Shown piece by piece: positions 25,141 through 32,280 of a DNA stretch of 32,280 bases. Source of the DNA: Bacillota bacterium. Its GTDB lineage: Bacteria > Bacillota > Sulfobacillia > Sulfobacillales > Sulfobacillaceae. The stretch lies in contig JAKBWA010000030.1 in NCBI GenBank assembly GCA_021841025.1, positions 1 through 32,280 on the forward strand, in the 5' to 3' direction. A model generated the notes under the pieces. That model was not told the origin of the DNA. It saw only the letters and a program-made list of their open reading frames with translations, and did not search any database. Made by a program: the position numbers and the translations under genes. Every line of letters starts with the position of its first letter. The first letter of the stretch is position 1.

Positions 25141-26502
25141 CTAGATTGATTCTAATGCCCGACCTTCCGTCTTTGGCCCCCAAATTCCGCCCACTACAAC
25201 CAGGTAAATAAACATCAAGCCGAGCATCCATGCCACGGGTGTAAATCCTAAGGCTTTCGTCATGGTTGGGAGAAATAAGCTCCACAAACCCAGCCCCACT
25301 CGCATAATGGACCACAGGAAACCTTGTGCTGTATTACGAATTTCGGTTGGAAACAATTCAACCGACCAGATCCGAAGCAGTGGCCACAGACCAATCCCCT
25401 GGCCAATGCCAAACAGCAGTACGTTCAGTATAGCCACCGTGGGATTGGAAATAGGGAAAAAGACCAACAACAAGAAAGCTGCAGAACATAGCAGGGCACT
25501 AATGGCAAAAAGCAGGCGACGATTAATCCGATCATTAAACGGTATAAACACTACAAGCAGTCCTACGATGGCTGACGCGAACCACAAAATTTCCAAAGAA
25601 TCCGAGGATGCCGTGGAATGTGCACCCAAGGTGTGGAAAATATATGGCAAAAAGAAGCCATATGTTCCTGCGGGAATCCCCCAAAGCAGATAGAGGGGAA
25701 TAATGAACAGGAGCCGTTTTCCAAATCGCCGACTAAAAAGCTCGCCAAAACCACCTTTGGCCAATGTGGGATTAGAGGGCTGGGATTCAGGCCTTGGCGC
25801 AGAACTAGTATTTTGAGTCAGCTGAGCAACAGCCTCATCGACTTTCTCGGGATGTCCTTGGTTATACAACCAACGCGGTGATTCTAATAATGAACGCCGC
25901 AGAAACCATGCAACCACTGCCACGATAAACAAGCTGCCAAACACTAGACGTACGCCGGCAATCCCTAATGGAGCAAACAATAAAGACAATAATAAAATGA
26001 CAATCGGACCAATGTACCAGAAGACATTGGTCAAGGCCATCAACTTGCCGCGAGACCTACGAGGTGCAAATTCGGCAATTAAAGACCATGACGTCGGAAC
26101 ATCCGCTCCGACAGCCAAACCCATCACCATATATCCGACGATAAGCATTGATGCGTTGACGGCGGCAATGACCACTAACACCCCAAGGGCATAAATTAGA
26201 AGGTCTACGCTGTAGATAAACTTTCTCCCAAACCGATCACCCAGTCTTCCAGCAATCAAGGCGCCCACAGCCGTGGAAATCCCATTCGCGCTAAAAGCTG
26301 CAATCAAACCTATTAATGACGGGCTTAAATGATATAAGGCCACCCACATGGCTAAGGAAGCACCTCCCGCAACTATGGACCCTGCGTCCAGGTAATCACC
26401 CAGCGCCGCGATTAAGGTCCATCGCCAATGAATACTCTTAAGTTGAGCATCATCAAGTGCGACAAACTCACTCCCACTGCTAGAATTTGCTGATTGTTTC
26501 AT
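25141..26502 (-). CDS. MFS transporter, sugar-porter type (probable L-rhamnose uptake)
   Basis: 453 residues from ATG 26502 (AAAGGGGA upstream); a start at 26535 lacks a site. Twelve hydrophobic segments; the loop 2-3 motif is GRLGDRFGRKFIY, and the sugar-porter mark after helix 6 reads LLESPRWLYNQG. The N-terminal stretch HWRWTLIAALGDYLDAGSIV is typical of proton-coupled MFS sugar/organic acid carriers. It has its own promoter overlapped by an 18-bp palindrome and its own terminator, next to the rhamnose catabolic genes. Import of L-rhamnose or a related deoxy-sugar or aldonate is inferred from context. Confidence 0.82.
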   Translation of the reverse strand: MKQSANSSSGSEFVALDDAQLKSIHWRWTLIAALGDYLDAGSIVAGGASLAMWVALYHLSPSLIGLIAAFSANGISTAVGALIAGRLGDRFGRKFIYSVDLLIYALGVLVVIAAVNASMLIVGYMVMGLAVGADVPTSWSLIAEFAPRRSRGKLMALTNVFWYIGPIVILLLSLLFAPLGIAGVRLVFGSLFIVAVVAWFLRRSLLESPRWLYNQGHPEKVDEAVAQLTQNTSSAPRPESQPSNPTLAKGGFGELFSRRFGKRLLFIIPLYLLWGIPAGTYGFFLPYIFHTLGAHSTASSDSLEILWFASAIVGLLVVFIPFNDRINRRLLFAISALLCSAAFLLLVFFPISNPTVAILNVLLFGIGQGIGLWPLLRIWSVELFPTEIRNTAQGFLWSIMRVGLGLWSLFLPTMTKALGFTPVAWMLGLMFIYLVVVGGIWGPKTEGRALESI

Positions 26503-26600
26503 AATGTTTCCCCTTTCTGTTATTTGCTGCGACAAGATCGCCGCTAGCTGTTAAAATGTGCGATTCCGCCATATTCTTCGCACCGTGATCTCTCTCAATG

Positions 26601-26634
26601 AGTTCTCATATGAGAACTAGATTTCACACGTCAA
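26601..26634 (-). promoter_or_regulatory. MFS promoter with overlapping 18-bp palindromic operator
   Basis: On the minus strand: TTGACG (26634-26629), 18 bp, TATGAG (26610-26605). The perfect palindrome AGTTCTCATATGAGAACT (26601-26618) covers the -10 box, a classical repressor position. Similar bases (ATATGA, AACTA, AGTTC) recur downstream of the promoter at 32172-32194. Confidence 0.65.
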
Positions 26635-26946
26635 TCCCTCTTATTCTGCATCAGGAACCGTAATTCCTGCTCACCAAACCGTCCATCGTGCATTTTTGCT
26701 CCCTGGCCGGCTCTGATCAAATCCATAATCCCCCCTTCAAGACTCACAACCAGATGATCACGAGCGCCAGAGTCTCGAAGGAACCATCCATGCCAATCTT
26801 GTGTCCTTTTGCCTCGCTAATCCTAAAGACTCAATTTGTGTGCTGCACCCCAGGTCCTGCTTATGTCCAGAACCTGGGCAAAGCGGGGATTTGAGTAAGC
26901 CGCGTGTTGTTCCTTCACACAACTCCATGCCCTGCCCCCTTAGGCG
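26635..26946. other. Intergenic region between the MFS promoter and the mutarotase gene
   Basis: About 310 bases with no supported gene. No clear T-tailed terminator was found after the mutarotase gene; only weak GTTGT/ACAAC pairing near 26905-26925 is visible. Confidence 0.4.
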
Positions 26947-27261
26947 CTAAGAATTCGCTTCGAAATGAAACACCTCTGGAAGAGTTTCTGTGGTTTGTCC
27001 CTCACCAATCGGAACCAAGATGTCTGACATATAATCCTGCCATTTGGCATTGATTTCCGCCTCGTTAATGATCTGCAGCGTCTCTTCGGGATTATCCATC
27101 TCCATGTACGCAAACAACGTCGTGCCATCCAGAAAGATACTATATGTTTTCACCCCAGCTTTCTGAAAAACTTGGAGCAGTTCAGGATAGACGGATCGGT
27201 GGCGACGCACATATTCGTCTTCGGTTCCGGATTTCATCCTCAATTTGAATGCATAACGCAT
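26947..27261 (-). CDS. rhaM: L-rhamnose mutarotase (RhaM/RhaU family)
   Basis: 104 residues from ATG 27261, exactly the usual RhaM length. AGGGAG lies 3 bases upstream, a little close; ATG 27273 is the alternative. Family pattern: MRYAFKLRMKSGTEDEYVRRH with Tyr17 and His21 matching the active-site pair, then YSIFLDGTTLFAYMEMD, WQDYMSDI and EVFHFEA. The enzyme interconverts alpha and beta anomers of L-rhamnose, supplying the form used by the dehydrogenase. An open frame continues 156 bases upstream but has no family similarity. It is last in the rhamnose operon. Confidence 0.88.
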   Translation of the reverse strand: MRYAFKLRMKSGTEDEYVRRHRSVYPELLQVFQKAGVKTYSIFLDGTTLFAYMEMDNPEETLQIINEAEINAKWQDYMSDILVPIGEGQTTETLPEVFHFEANS

Positions 27262-27321
27262 GATCTCCCTCATTTCTTTTCCCCGTATTCGGGATTCGGA
27301 TAGGTACACGAAGACTCCTTG

Positions 27322-27335
27322 CCACAAATTTGTGG
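27322..27335. promoter_or_regulatory. 14-bp perfect palindrome in the rhmD-rhaM gap
   Basis: CCACAAATTTGTGG lies in the 168-base gap between the dehydratase and mutarotase genes, where the other operon genes are tightly packed. It could be a binding site or an RNA processing hairpin; no T-run follows. Confidence 0.3.
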
Positions 27336-27429
27336 GGGACATCCTCGTCGTGCAGGCCAAATAGAACCGGACGGATCCCCAGAACAGAGGGTCCAGAATG
27401 GTGACGTCTAGTGGCATAGCGTTCTGTCA

Positions 27430-28623
27430 TCATGACAAAGACTCTCCTTGATGCCAGTTAACACGCCGGAGCAAATCCCGGTTCAATTCGACTCCAAATC
27501 CTGGGCGGTCACTTAAGGTTAACGTTCCGTGAACGGGTATCGGTTCTTTTTCCAACAGCGGGGAAAACATCGGCACCACCTCCGATGCATCAGGATGCAT
27601 CATGAGAAACTCGGAAAAGGGGCTGTTCGTGCGACTGATCACAAAGTGATAGCTATAGACACTCGACCCGTGTGGAATGACCCAGGCTCCGTAGGCATCC
27701 GCCAAAGCCGAAATTTTCAACAGTTCCGTTAGTCCGCCACACCACGTGACATCGGGTTGAATAAAATCTGCGGCCCCGGCTTCCAACAGGCTTTTGAAAC
27801 CCCACCGCGTGGCTTCGTGCTCTCCCGTACTCACCAACATTTTTCCTTGCATCGCCTGCCGGAAAGCCTGGTAGGCCCAAATGTCATCAGGAGAAAAACA
27901 CTCTTCCATCCATTTCGGATGATACGGTGCCAACCGATTGGCCAATTCGATGGCATACGGAACGTCAAGGGCCATCCAGCAATCATACATCAACCAAAAA
28001 TCGTCTCCCACCCGCTCCCGCATACTCCGAAAGCGCCGCACATTTTCCCGCAGACCTTCTTCACCCGACGCGGGTCCAAAAGCCAGGGGCAATTTTCCAC
28101 CGATAAATCCCATCTGTTGAGCCAGGTCGGGGCGAGGACCCGTGGCATAAAATATCAAGCTTTCCCGAACCGCACCGCCAATCATGGCATACACCGGCTC
28201 TTCCCGAAGGCGCCCCAGGACATCCCAAAGAGCTAAATCGACGGCAGAAATGGCATTCAAGACCAATCCCTTGCGTCCATAGAAGAGGGTCGAGCGGTAC
28301 ATTTGATCCCAGATTTTTTCGATGTCCCATGGGGTTTGCCCTATCACAAATCGTGCCAAATGCTTTTCCACAATCCAGGCAGCCGGAGGTCCCCCTGTAC
28401 TCACACCAAAGCCAATCGTCCCATCTCGTGTCTCAATTTCTACCACTAAGGATCCTAAGACATTTATGCCCCAGGCAGTGCGTGTCGCACGGTAGGCCGG
28501 ATAGGCCGACATTGGCGTGGCAATTTCCCCGACAATCCAGTGCTCGGCAGCTTGCGCATGGTAATCGCCACCCCCTTGCGCTACGATATAGGCCCGCATT
28601 GCCACAATCTCATGCTTTTTCAT
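27430..28623 (-). CDS. rhmD: L-rhamnonate dehydratase (enolase superfamily)
   Basis: 397 residues, ATG 28623 with GGAGG 9 bases upstream, 16 bases after the SDR stop. It follows the RhmD sequence closely: N-terminal GGGDYHAQAAEHWI, WGINVLGSLVVEIE, FYATGPRPDLAQQMGFIGGK, SPFSEFLMM and PGFGVELNRD. Metal ligands Asp214 (MYDCWM), Glu240 (WMEEC) and Glu268 (STGEHE) and the catalytic His318 (VIPHGSS) with Asp291 (QPDV) are present. It dehydrates L-rhamnonate to 2-keto-3-deoxy-L-rhamnonate in the cytoplasm. This gene identifies the operon's sugar as L-rhamnose, or possibly a stereochemically related deoxy-sugar. Confidence 0.92.
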   Translation of the reverse strand: MKKHEIVAMRAYIVAQGGGDYHAQAAEHWIVGEIATPMSAYPAYRATRTAWGINVLGSLVVEIETRDGTIGFGVSTGGPPAAWIVEKHLARFVIGQTPWDIEKIWDQMYRSTLFYGRKGLVLNAISAVDLALWDVLGRLREEPVYAMIGGAVRESLIFYATGPRPDLAQQMGFIGGKLPLAFGPASGEEGLRENVRRFRSMRERVGDDFWLMYDCWMALDVPYAIELANRLAPYHPKWMEECFSPDDIWAYQAFRQAMQGKMLVSTGEHEATRWGFKSLLEAGAADFIQPDVTWCGGLTELLKISALADAYGAWVIPHGSSVYSYHFVISRTNSPFSEFLMMHPDASEVVPMFSPLLEKEPIPVHGTLTLSDRPGFGVELNRDLLRRVNWHQGESLS

Positions 28624-28639
28624 CCTCTGCCGCCTCCTT

Positions 28640-29401
28640 CTACTGCAAATTCACAAACAACCCGCCATCGACTAAAATATCGGCGCCAGTGATATAGGCG
28701 GCATCGTCAGAGGCCAAAAACGCGGCCACGCCAGCAATATCGGCGGGATCTCCGAGTCTTCCCAAGGGAATGCGATGGACATCCCGTGCCAGCACTTGTT
28801 CATCTTGGTAGTGGTCTCGATTGATATCGGTTAAAATGGACCCGGGAAGAATCGAATTGCAGGTAATGCCATAAGGGCCCAACACAATAGCTAACGATTG
28901 CATTAAGGACCGAATTCCTGCTTTGGTCGGGGTATAGGCCGTTTGAAGACTGCCGCCGACTAAGGCGGAAATAGAACTTAAGCTAATAATACGACCCCCA
29001 TGGCCATGATCGCGCATGATCCGCGATGCGGCCTGAGAGCACAAAAAAGCCCCCTTGAGATTGATCTGGTGCACCGAATCCCAAATAGCCTCAGTGAGAT
29101 CAAACCAGTTCACAAACGGACAAATTCCGGCATTGTTGACCAAGATGTCCACGGTACCAAACGCTTTCAGTGTCTGCTGAAACAACTCCTGCACAGCAGA
29201 TGCTTTGGACACATCGGCCGACACGGAGAATGCTTGACCCCCAGTGTCCACAATCTTTTCCACGACAGCATGGGCTGCCTCGGATTCGTCCGGATGATCT
29301 ATCACCACATGGGCCCCTTCAGCCGCTAATCGCAAGGCAATAGCCCGGCCAATGCCGCGTGAAGCTCCTGTCACCACCGCTACCTTTCCCATTAACGTCA
29401 C
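28640..29401 (-). CDS. L-rhamnose 1-dehydrogenase (short-chain dehydrogenase)
   Basis: 253 residues; GTG 29401 is preferred (AGGGAGGGG 6 bases upstream), with ATG 29392 as the alternative. Classical SDR: cofactor motif TGASRGIG (residues 11-18), NNAG (89-92), Ser143, and Tyr156-x3-Lys160 in AYTPTKAG. The stretch SSISALVGGSLQTAYTPTKA and the ending ILVDGGLFVNLQ are those of L-rhamnose 1-dehydrogenases of the non-phosphorylating pathway, rather than generic SDRs. It oxidises L-rhamnose to the lactone with NAD(P). Cofactor preference cannot be read securely. Co-transcribed with rhmD. Confidence 0.85.
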   Translation of the reverse strand: MTLMGKVAVVTGASRGIGRAIALRLAAEGAHVVIDHPDESEAAHAVVEKIVDTGGQAFSVSADVSKASAVQELFQQTLKAFGTVDILVNNAGICPFVNWFDLTEAIWDSVHQINLKGAFLCSQAASRIMRDHGHGGRIISLSSISALVGGSLQTAYTPTKAGIRSLMQSLAIVLGPYGITCNSILPGSILTDINRDHYQDEQVLARDVHRIPLGRLGDPADIAGVAAFLASDDAAYITGADILVDGGLFVNLQ

Positions 29402-29440
29402 GGTTTTCCCCTCCCTTTGTCTCCACCGTTCTTTGTTCTT

Positions 29441-30331
29441 TTAGGATTGCCACTCTCCTATGAGAGTGGTTAATTCTCCCAGACCTTCCACGCTGACCGA
29501 GATCTTCTCCCCGGACTTGAGCCACTGTCTTTGGGCAGGGGGCTGCCCCAATATGACGCCTTCTGGCGTTCCCGTAAAGATGACATCTCCCGGTTCTAGC
29601 GTGATGTAGCGGGAGATGTAACTAATGAGATATGCACAAGAAAAAATCATTTGCCGCGTATTGGAATGCTGGACTTCAATTCCATTGCGGCGCCCCACAA
29701 TTTCCAACTGATCAGGATGCTGAATCTCATCGACGGTCACCATATAGGGACCCATCGGGCCAAAACCATCCGCTGTCTTGCCCAATAACCACTGATTCGT
29801 CCGAAATTGCAAGTCGCGCGCCGACAAATCGTTTCCGTTGCAATAGCCCGCCACATACTCCAAAGCGGCCGATTCCGCCACATTTTTCGCCCGGCGTCCC
29901 ATAATCATCACCAGTTCGGCCTCATAATCCATCTCTCGTGCATCCGTAGGCGGATGCACTGCCATTCCTGGTCCTAAGACCGCATTGCCGTACTTGTTAA
30001 AGAATACCGGGTATTCAGGAATGTCCATCTGAGACTCTGTCACATGCGGGCGATAATTCAGGCCGACACAAAGAATCTTGCTCGGTTGAGGCACCGGTGC
30101 CAACGTCACATCTGGCACCCGCTCCGTCTTGATTCCCTGTTTCTGAGCCCAAATCCACCATGAGTGGACTAAATCCCGAGAATGTTCCAAATCGGCCAAA
30201 TAACGCATCATTGTCCACTCCTGATCCCCATGACCAAGAAGGGCCGCAACATCACTGACCCGAAGAGGCCCGTGATCCGTCATCCACCATAGCTGTTCAC
30301 GGCCATCTAACAACCCGCTGAGTAAACGCAA
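29441..30331 (-). CDS. 2,4-diketo-3-deoxy-L-rhamnonate hydrolase (FAH family)
   Basis: 296 residues. The start is TTG 30331 with GGGGGAG 6 bases upstream; the nearby ATG is out of frame, and the N-terminus MRLLSGLLDG fits the family. FAH motifs: CVGLNYRPHV, MDYEAELVMIMG (ExE metal site), GNDLSARDLQFR (Asp) and FTGTPEGVILGQ. In the diketo-hydrolase route it splits 2,4-diketo-3-deoxy-L-rhamnonate into pyruvate and L-lactate. The pathway context makes this more specific than a generic FAH call. It is not closely similar to the FAH protein at 16468-17337 outside the motifs. Confidence 0.85.
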   Translation of the reverse strand: MRLLSGLLDGREQLWWMTDHGPLRVSDVAALLGHGDQEWTMMRYLADLEHSRDLVHSWWIWAQKQGIKTERVPDVTLAPVPQPSKILCVGLNYRPHVTESQMDIPEYPVFFNKYGNAVLGPGMAVHPPTDAREMDYEAELVMIMGRRAKNVAESAALEYVAGYCNGNDLSARDLQFRTNQWLLGKTADGFGPMGPYMVTVDEIQHPDQLEIVGRRNGIEVQHSNTRQMIFSCAYLISYISRYITLEPGDVIFTGTPEGVILGQPPAQRQWLKSGEKISVSVEGLGELTTLIGEWQS

Positions 30332-30347
30332 TGCCTTCTCCCCCGTT

Positions 30348-31343
30348 TCATACAGTCAACACAATTTTCGCAAATCTCGCCTCGGGCGATGCTTGTTCGG
30401 CAAAGGCGGCATCTCCGTCTTCCAGAGGACGAATATCCAGCCAGTCCCGACTTTGTGGAAAGGCTTGACCGGCATTGACTAAATCTACCGCCCGTTGAAA
30501 TTCGCTATCCGTGTAACAAAAACTCCCGCGAATATCAATTTCGTCGCGCACCACCGCATTGCCTGCGAGTCCCGTAGGGTTTTCGTGCAAGCCAATCCAC
30601 ACCGCACAGCCACCGCGCCGCAGCACTTTGACACTGAGAGCCCGGGTATCGGAAAATCCCACTGCATCGATGACTCGATCGAGTCTCTGGCCCATCGCCT
30701 CATGATTTATCCGGTCAGGGGTCAGGGTATCGGTGGCCCCCCATTCCTGGGCCAATTCTAATCGATGCACATTGGTATCCACCGCCACGACACGGGACGC
30801 CCCGGCTCTACGCAGGATACGCATGACCATCAAGCCAATAATCCCCGCACCAATCACCATGGCCTCATCCCCGATCTCAACCTGGGCTAAACCCACCGCA
30901 CGCACTCCACAGGCATAAGGCTCCACAAGCGCACCATCCACGATGTCCCCGATGGGATAACACTGAGATGCGGGGACTGCCACCCACTCAGCAAAAGCGC
31001 CGGGAAAGTCAATGCCAATGATCCGGCGCGAAAGGCATCTTTGCCGATTTCCTTGCCGGCAATGGCGACATTGGCCACAACTGACCAAAGGGTTCGCCGT
31101 CACGACCTCCCCCACTGCGAGCTGGGTTACCCCCTCTCCCAATCGGGCGACCGTTCCTGAAAACTCATGCCCCATAATTAACGGCGGATGTCTGAGCTCA
31201 TTGTGACCCAAATATCCGGCAATCTCTGATCCACAAATGGCTGCCCCGCCCACCTGCAACAATACCCATCCCGGAACCAGTTCTGGTTCCCTGGCCTCCC
31301 TAATGGCCATGACGTTAGGCGCCGTCCATGTTAGGGTTTTCAC
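30348..31343 (-). CDS. MDR-family zinc dehydrogenase, probable 2-keto-3-deoxy-L-rhamnonate dehydrogenase
   Basis: 331 residues, GTG 31343 with AAGGAGG 8 bases upstream; it overlaps the upstream stop by four bases (GTGA). Zinc alcohol dehydrogenase architecture: catalytic-zinc Cys37 (AAICGSE) and His59-Glu60 (MGHEFSG), structural-zinc Cys89, Cys92, Cys95 and Cys103 ([15 protein letters not shown]), and the NAD motif VIGAGIIGL (residues 163-171). A 2-keto-3-deoxy-L-rhamnonate dehydrogenase of this superfamily is known from Sulfobacillus thermosulfidooxidans, and that activity is the missing step between the dehydratase and the diketo-acid hydrolase here. The role is by context and memory of that work. 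Confidence 0.85.
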   Translation of the reverse strand: MKTLTWTAPNVMAIREAREPELVPGWVLLQVGGAAICGSEIAGYLGHNELRHPPLIMGHEFSGTVARLGEGVTQLAVGEVVTANPLVSCGQCRHCRQGNRQRCLSRRIIGIDFPGAFAEWVAVPASQCYPIGDIVDGALVEPYACGVRAVGLAQVEIGDEAMVIGAGIIGLMVMRILRRAGASRVVAVDTNVHRLELAQEWGATDTLTPDRINHEAMGQRLDRVIDAVGFSDTRALSVKVLRRGGCAVWIGLHENPTGLAGNAVVRDEIDIRGSFCYTDSEFQRAVDLVNAGQAFPQSRDWLDIRPLEDGDAAFAEQASPEARFAKIVLTV

Positions 31344-32158
31344 GGTTTTTGCCTCCTTTGAGCCGATGATAGTGCGGCTGCGCCGATGTCCTGGCCTGGC
31401 GGAAACCGGGTCGCCGTATCCGGATCATAGGGGGAAACCAGTATTTCGGCCTCCCGCCTAAGCCTGTCATAGGCCCTGCGGCACTCCGCCATGCTTTCTT
31501 GTATCCCCAGGGGATGGTTGCGTTCCACGTTGGCGTAATAAAACATCACGTCGCTAAACCCCACAATCCCCCCTGCACTCTCAATGAACACGGCTAAAGA
31601 ACTGCGATGATGCGTCCCCATCCATGCCGTGCGTATCCCCGGCACAACCACCTCCTCATCATCCAGAAGGTGCACGCGCTGTTCAGTCCATGCCTCAAAA
31701 ATCAGATAGCGGAGCAAATGATCGGGGACGGCCATATGTCTTCGCGAATCATAATACCGGGGCGCCAGCAGATCCTCCCATCCCGTGCGCGAGATGGCAA
31801 TCGTTGCGCTGGGAAATCTGTCAATATTGCCTAGCGCATACGCTTGAAGCGGAGTCACTATTACCATGTCCACAGCATCGAAAGAAATTCCATGACGGGC
31901 TAACACCGCGTCGATCTGTTGGTCGGCTGTTACGGTCATGTGGGCTGGCTCTCCCAACTCATCGCGCCATACGGCATTCATTCGGTCCAAGTAATCTAAT
32001 GGCGGTCCGCAATTCACCAAGATTGTTTTTCCTTGTCCCCGGATAATCAGCATATAAATGTGCAACGACAACCACTGCTCAAAATGCGACATCCAAAAGA
32101 TTTCTGGCCCGGGAACCCTCCCCAGATCCGCCACCTGCTCGACCCATACCTGATACAT
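31340..32158 (-). CDS. Metallo-beta-lactamase-fold protein with degenerate metal site (lactonase position)
   Basis: 272 residues, ATG 32158 with GAGGTGATGTC upstream; first gene of the rhamnose operon. The fold resembles AHL-lactonase-type MBL proteins: [17 protein letters not shown] (residues 35-51), then [13 protein letters not shown] where the family has the T-H-x-H-x-D-H motif. All four ligands are replaced (Pro103, Gln105, Tyr107, Ala108). The later histidine (GTHHRSS, 183-184) and aspartate (GFSDVMF, 203) remain. In the pathway a lactonase should open L-rhamnonolactone, and no other lactonase gene is present in the window. Either the protein works without a normal metal site, has another role, or the lactone opens spontaneously or by an enzyme elsewhere. 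Confidence 0.72.
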   Translation of the reverse strand: MYQVWVEQVADLGRVPGPEIFWMSHFEQWLSLHIYMLIIRGQGKTILVNCGPPLDYLDRMNAVWRDELGEPAHMTVTADQQIDAVLARHGISFDAVDMVIVTPLQAYALGNIDRFPSATIAISRTGWEDLLAPRYYDSRRHMAVPDHLLRYLIFEAWTEQRVHLLDDEEVVVPGIRTAWMGTHHRSSLAVFIESAGGIVGFSDVMFYYANVERNHPLGIQESMAECRRAYDRLRREAEILVSPYDPDTATRFPPGQDIGAAALSSAQRRQKP

Positions 32159-32171
32159 GACATCACCTCAA

Positions 32172-32194
32172 TTCATCTATATGAACTATAGTTC
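32172..32194. promoter_or_regulatory. Putative operator of the rhamnose operon
   Basis: The perfect palindrome GAACTATAGTTC (32183-32194) overlaps the inverted repeat TTCAT-ctat-ATGAA (32172-32185) in the leader of the operon, downstream of the promoter. It resembles the palindrome at the MFS promoter, so both could bind one regulator, which is not encoded in the window. Confidence 0.5.
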
Positions 32195-32219
32195 CTAATC
32201 TCTCTATAAAACTTCTCTA

Positions 32220-32248
32220 TTTATCGCAAATTTCCTCCCTCGAGTCAA
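32220..32248 (-). promoter_or_regulatory. Candidate promoter of the rhamnose operon
   Basis: On the minus strand: TTGACT (32248-32243), 17 bp, GATAAA (32225-32220), about 60 bases before the first start codon. Confidence 0.5.
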
Positions 32249-32280
32249 AAACTTTTCAAGAAATATAATGAATTTTTGGC

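Noticed and set aside
24677-25144. 155-codon plus-strand frame after the dabA remnant
   Set aside because: No start site, unstructured composition, and it runs through the MFS terminator hairpin.

Overview
The window looks like chromosome from an acidophilic, sulfur- or metal-oxidising Firmicute of the Sulfobacillus type. This rests on intermediate G+C, strong AGGAGG ribosome-binding sites and clear sigma-A promoters. It also rests on a bicarbonate-accumulating dabBA pair beside a set of L-rhamnose catabolic genes that includes an MDR-family dehydrogenase of the kind described from Sulfobacillus thermosulfidooxidans. The species assignment is inference; no rRNA, tRNA, CRISPR array or intact mobile element was recognised.

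Layout. (1) 1-1.7 kb: a TetR regulator and a NAD-dependent epimerase on the minus strand, with copies of one operator motif in front of both genes. (2) 2.0-7.4 kb: mostly plus-strand genes. They are a CbbR-like LysR regulator, a PsiE-like membrane protein, a DUF6671 zinc-ribbon protein, a degenerate beta-carbonic-anhydrase-like protein and a histidine phosphatase, followed by a small minus-strand winged-helix regulator. (3) 7.4-8.9 kb: about 1.6 kb without a convincing gene, containing a hairpin-dense block. (4) 8.87-13.2 kb: a 22-bp perfect palindrome, a near-consensus promoter and dabB-dabA, a two-subunit inorganic-carbon pump. (5) 13.9-23.7 kb: a long minus-strand catabolic operon. In transcription order it holds a wrecked NCS1 purine/cytosine-type permease, a three-subunit xanthine-dehydrogenase-type hydroxylase, an AllA-like protein, a barbiturase/cyanurate-hydrolase-type ring-opening amidohydrolase, a fumarylacetoacetate-hydrolase (FAH) fold protein, an amidase and an amidohydrolase/deaminase. 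(6) 24.08-24.70 kb: a decayed second copy of the 3' third of dabA, in the same orientation as the parent. (7) 25.1-32.2 kb: a minus-strand L-rhamnose regulon (MFS transporter, mutarotase, L-rhamnonate dehydratase, L-rhamnose 1-dehydrogenase, diketo-acid hydrolase, MDR dehydrogenase, metallo-beta-lactamase-like protein).

How the genes work together. Region 5 reads as an uptake, deamination, hydroxylation and ring-opening route for a pyrimidine or related azaheterocycle, for example cytosine to uracil to barbiturate to ureidomalonate to malonate plus urea. Cyanurate or purine variants cannot be excluded. Region 7 encodes almost the whole non-phosphorylating diketo-hydrolase route from L-rhamnose to pyruvate and lactate. 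The lactonase slot is occupied by a metallo-beta-lactamase-fold protein that has lost its HxHxDH metal motif. Regions 2 and 4 look like autotrophy-related functions (bicarbonate accumulation, CbbR-like control, a carbonic-anhydrase-like protein), although that link is contextual.

The most notable structural signal is that the catabolic operon (13180-24298) lies between two direct copies of the dabA 3' end: 397 aligned bases with eight mismatches by eye. This suggests insertion of the operon next to dabA, and possible loss by recombination. The second copy carries two single-base deletions and a 540-bp deletion at a short repeated sequence.
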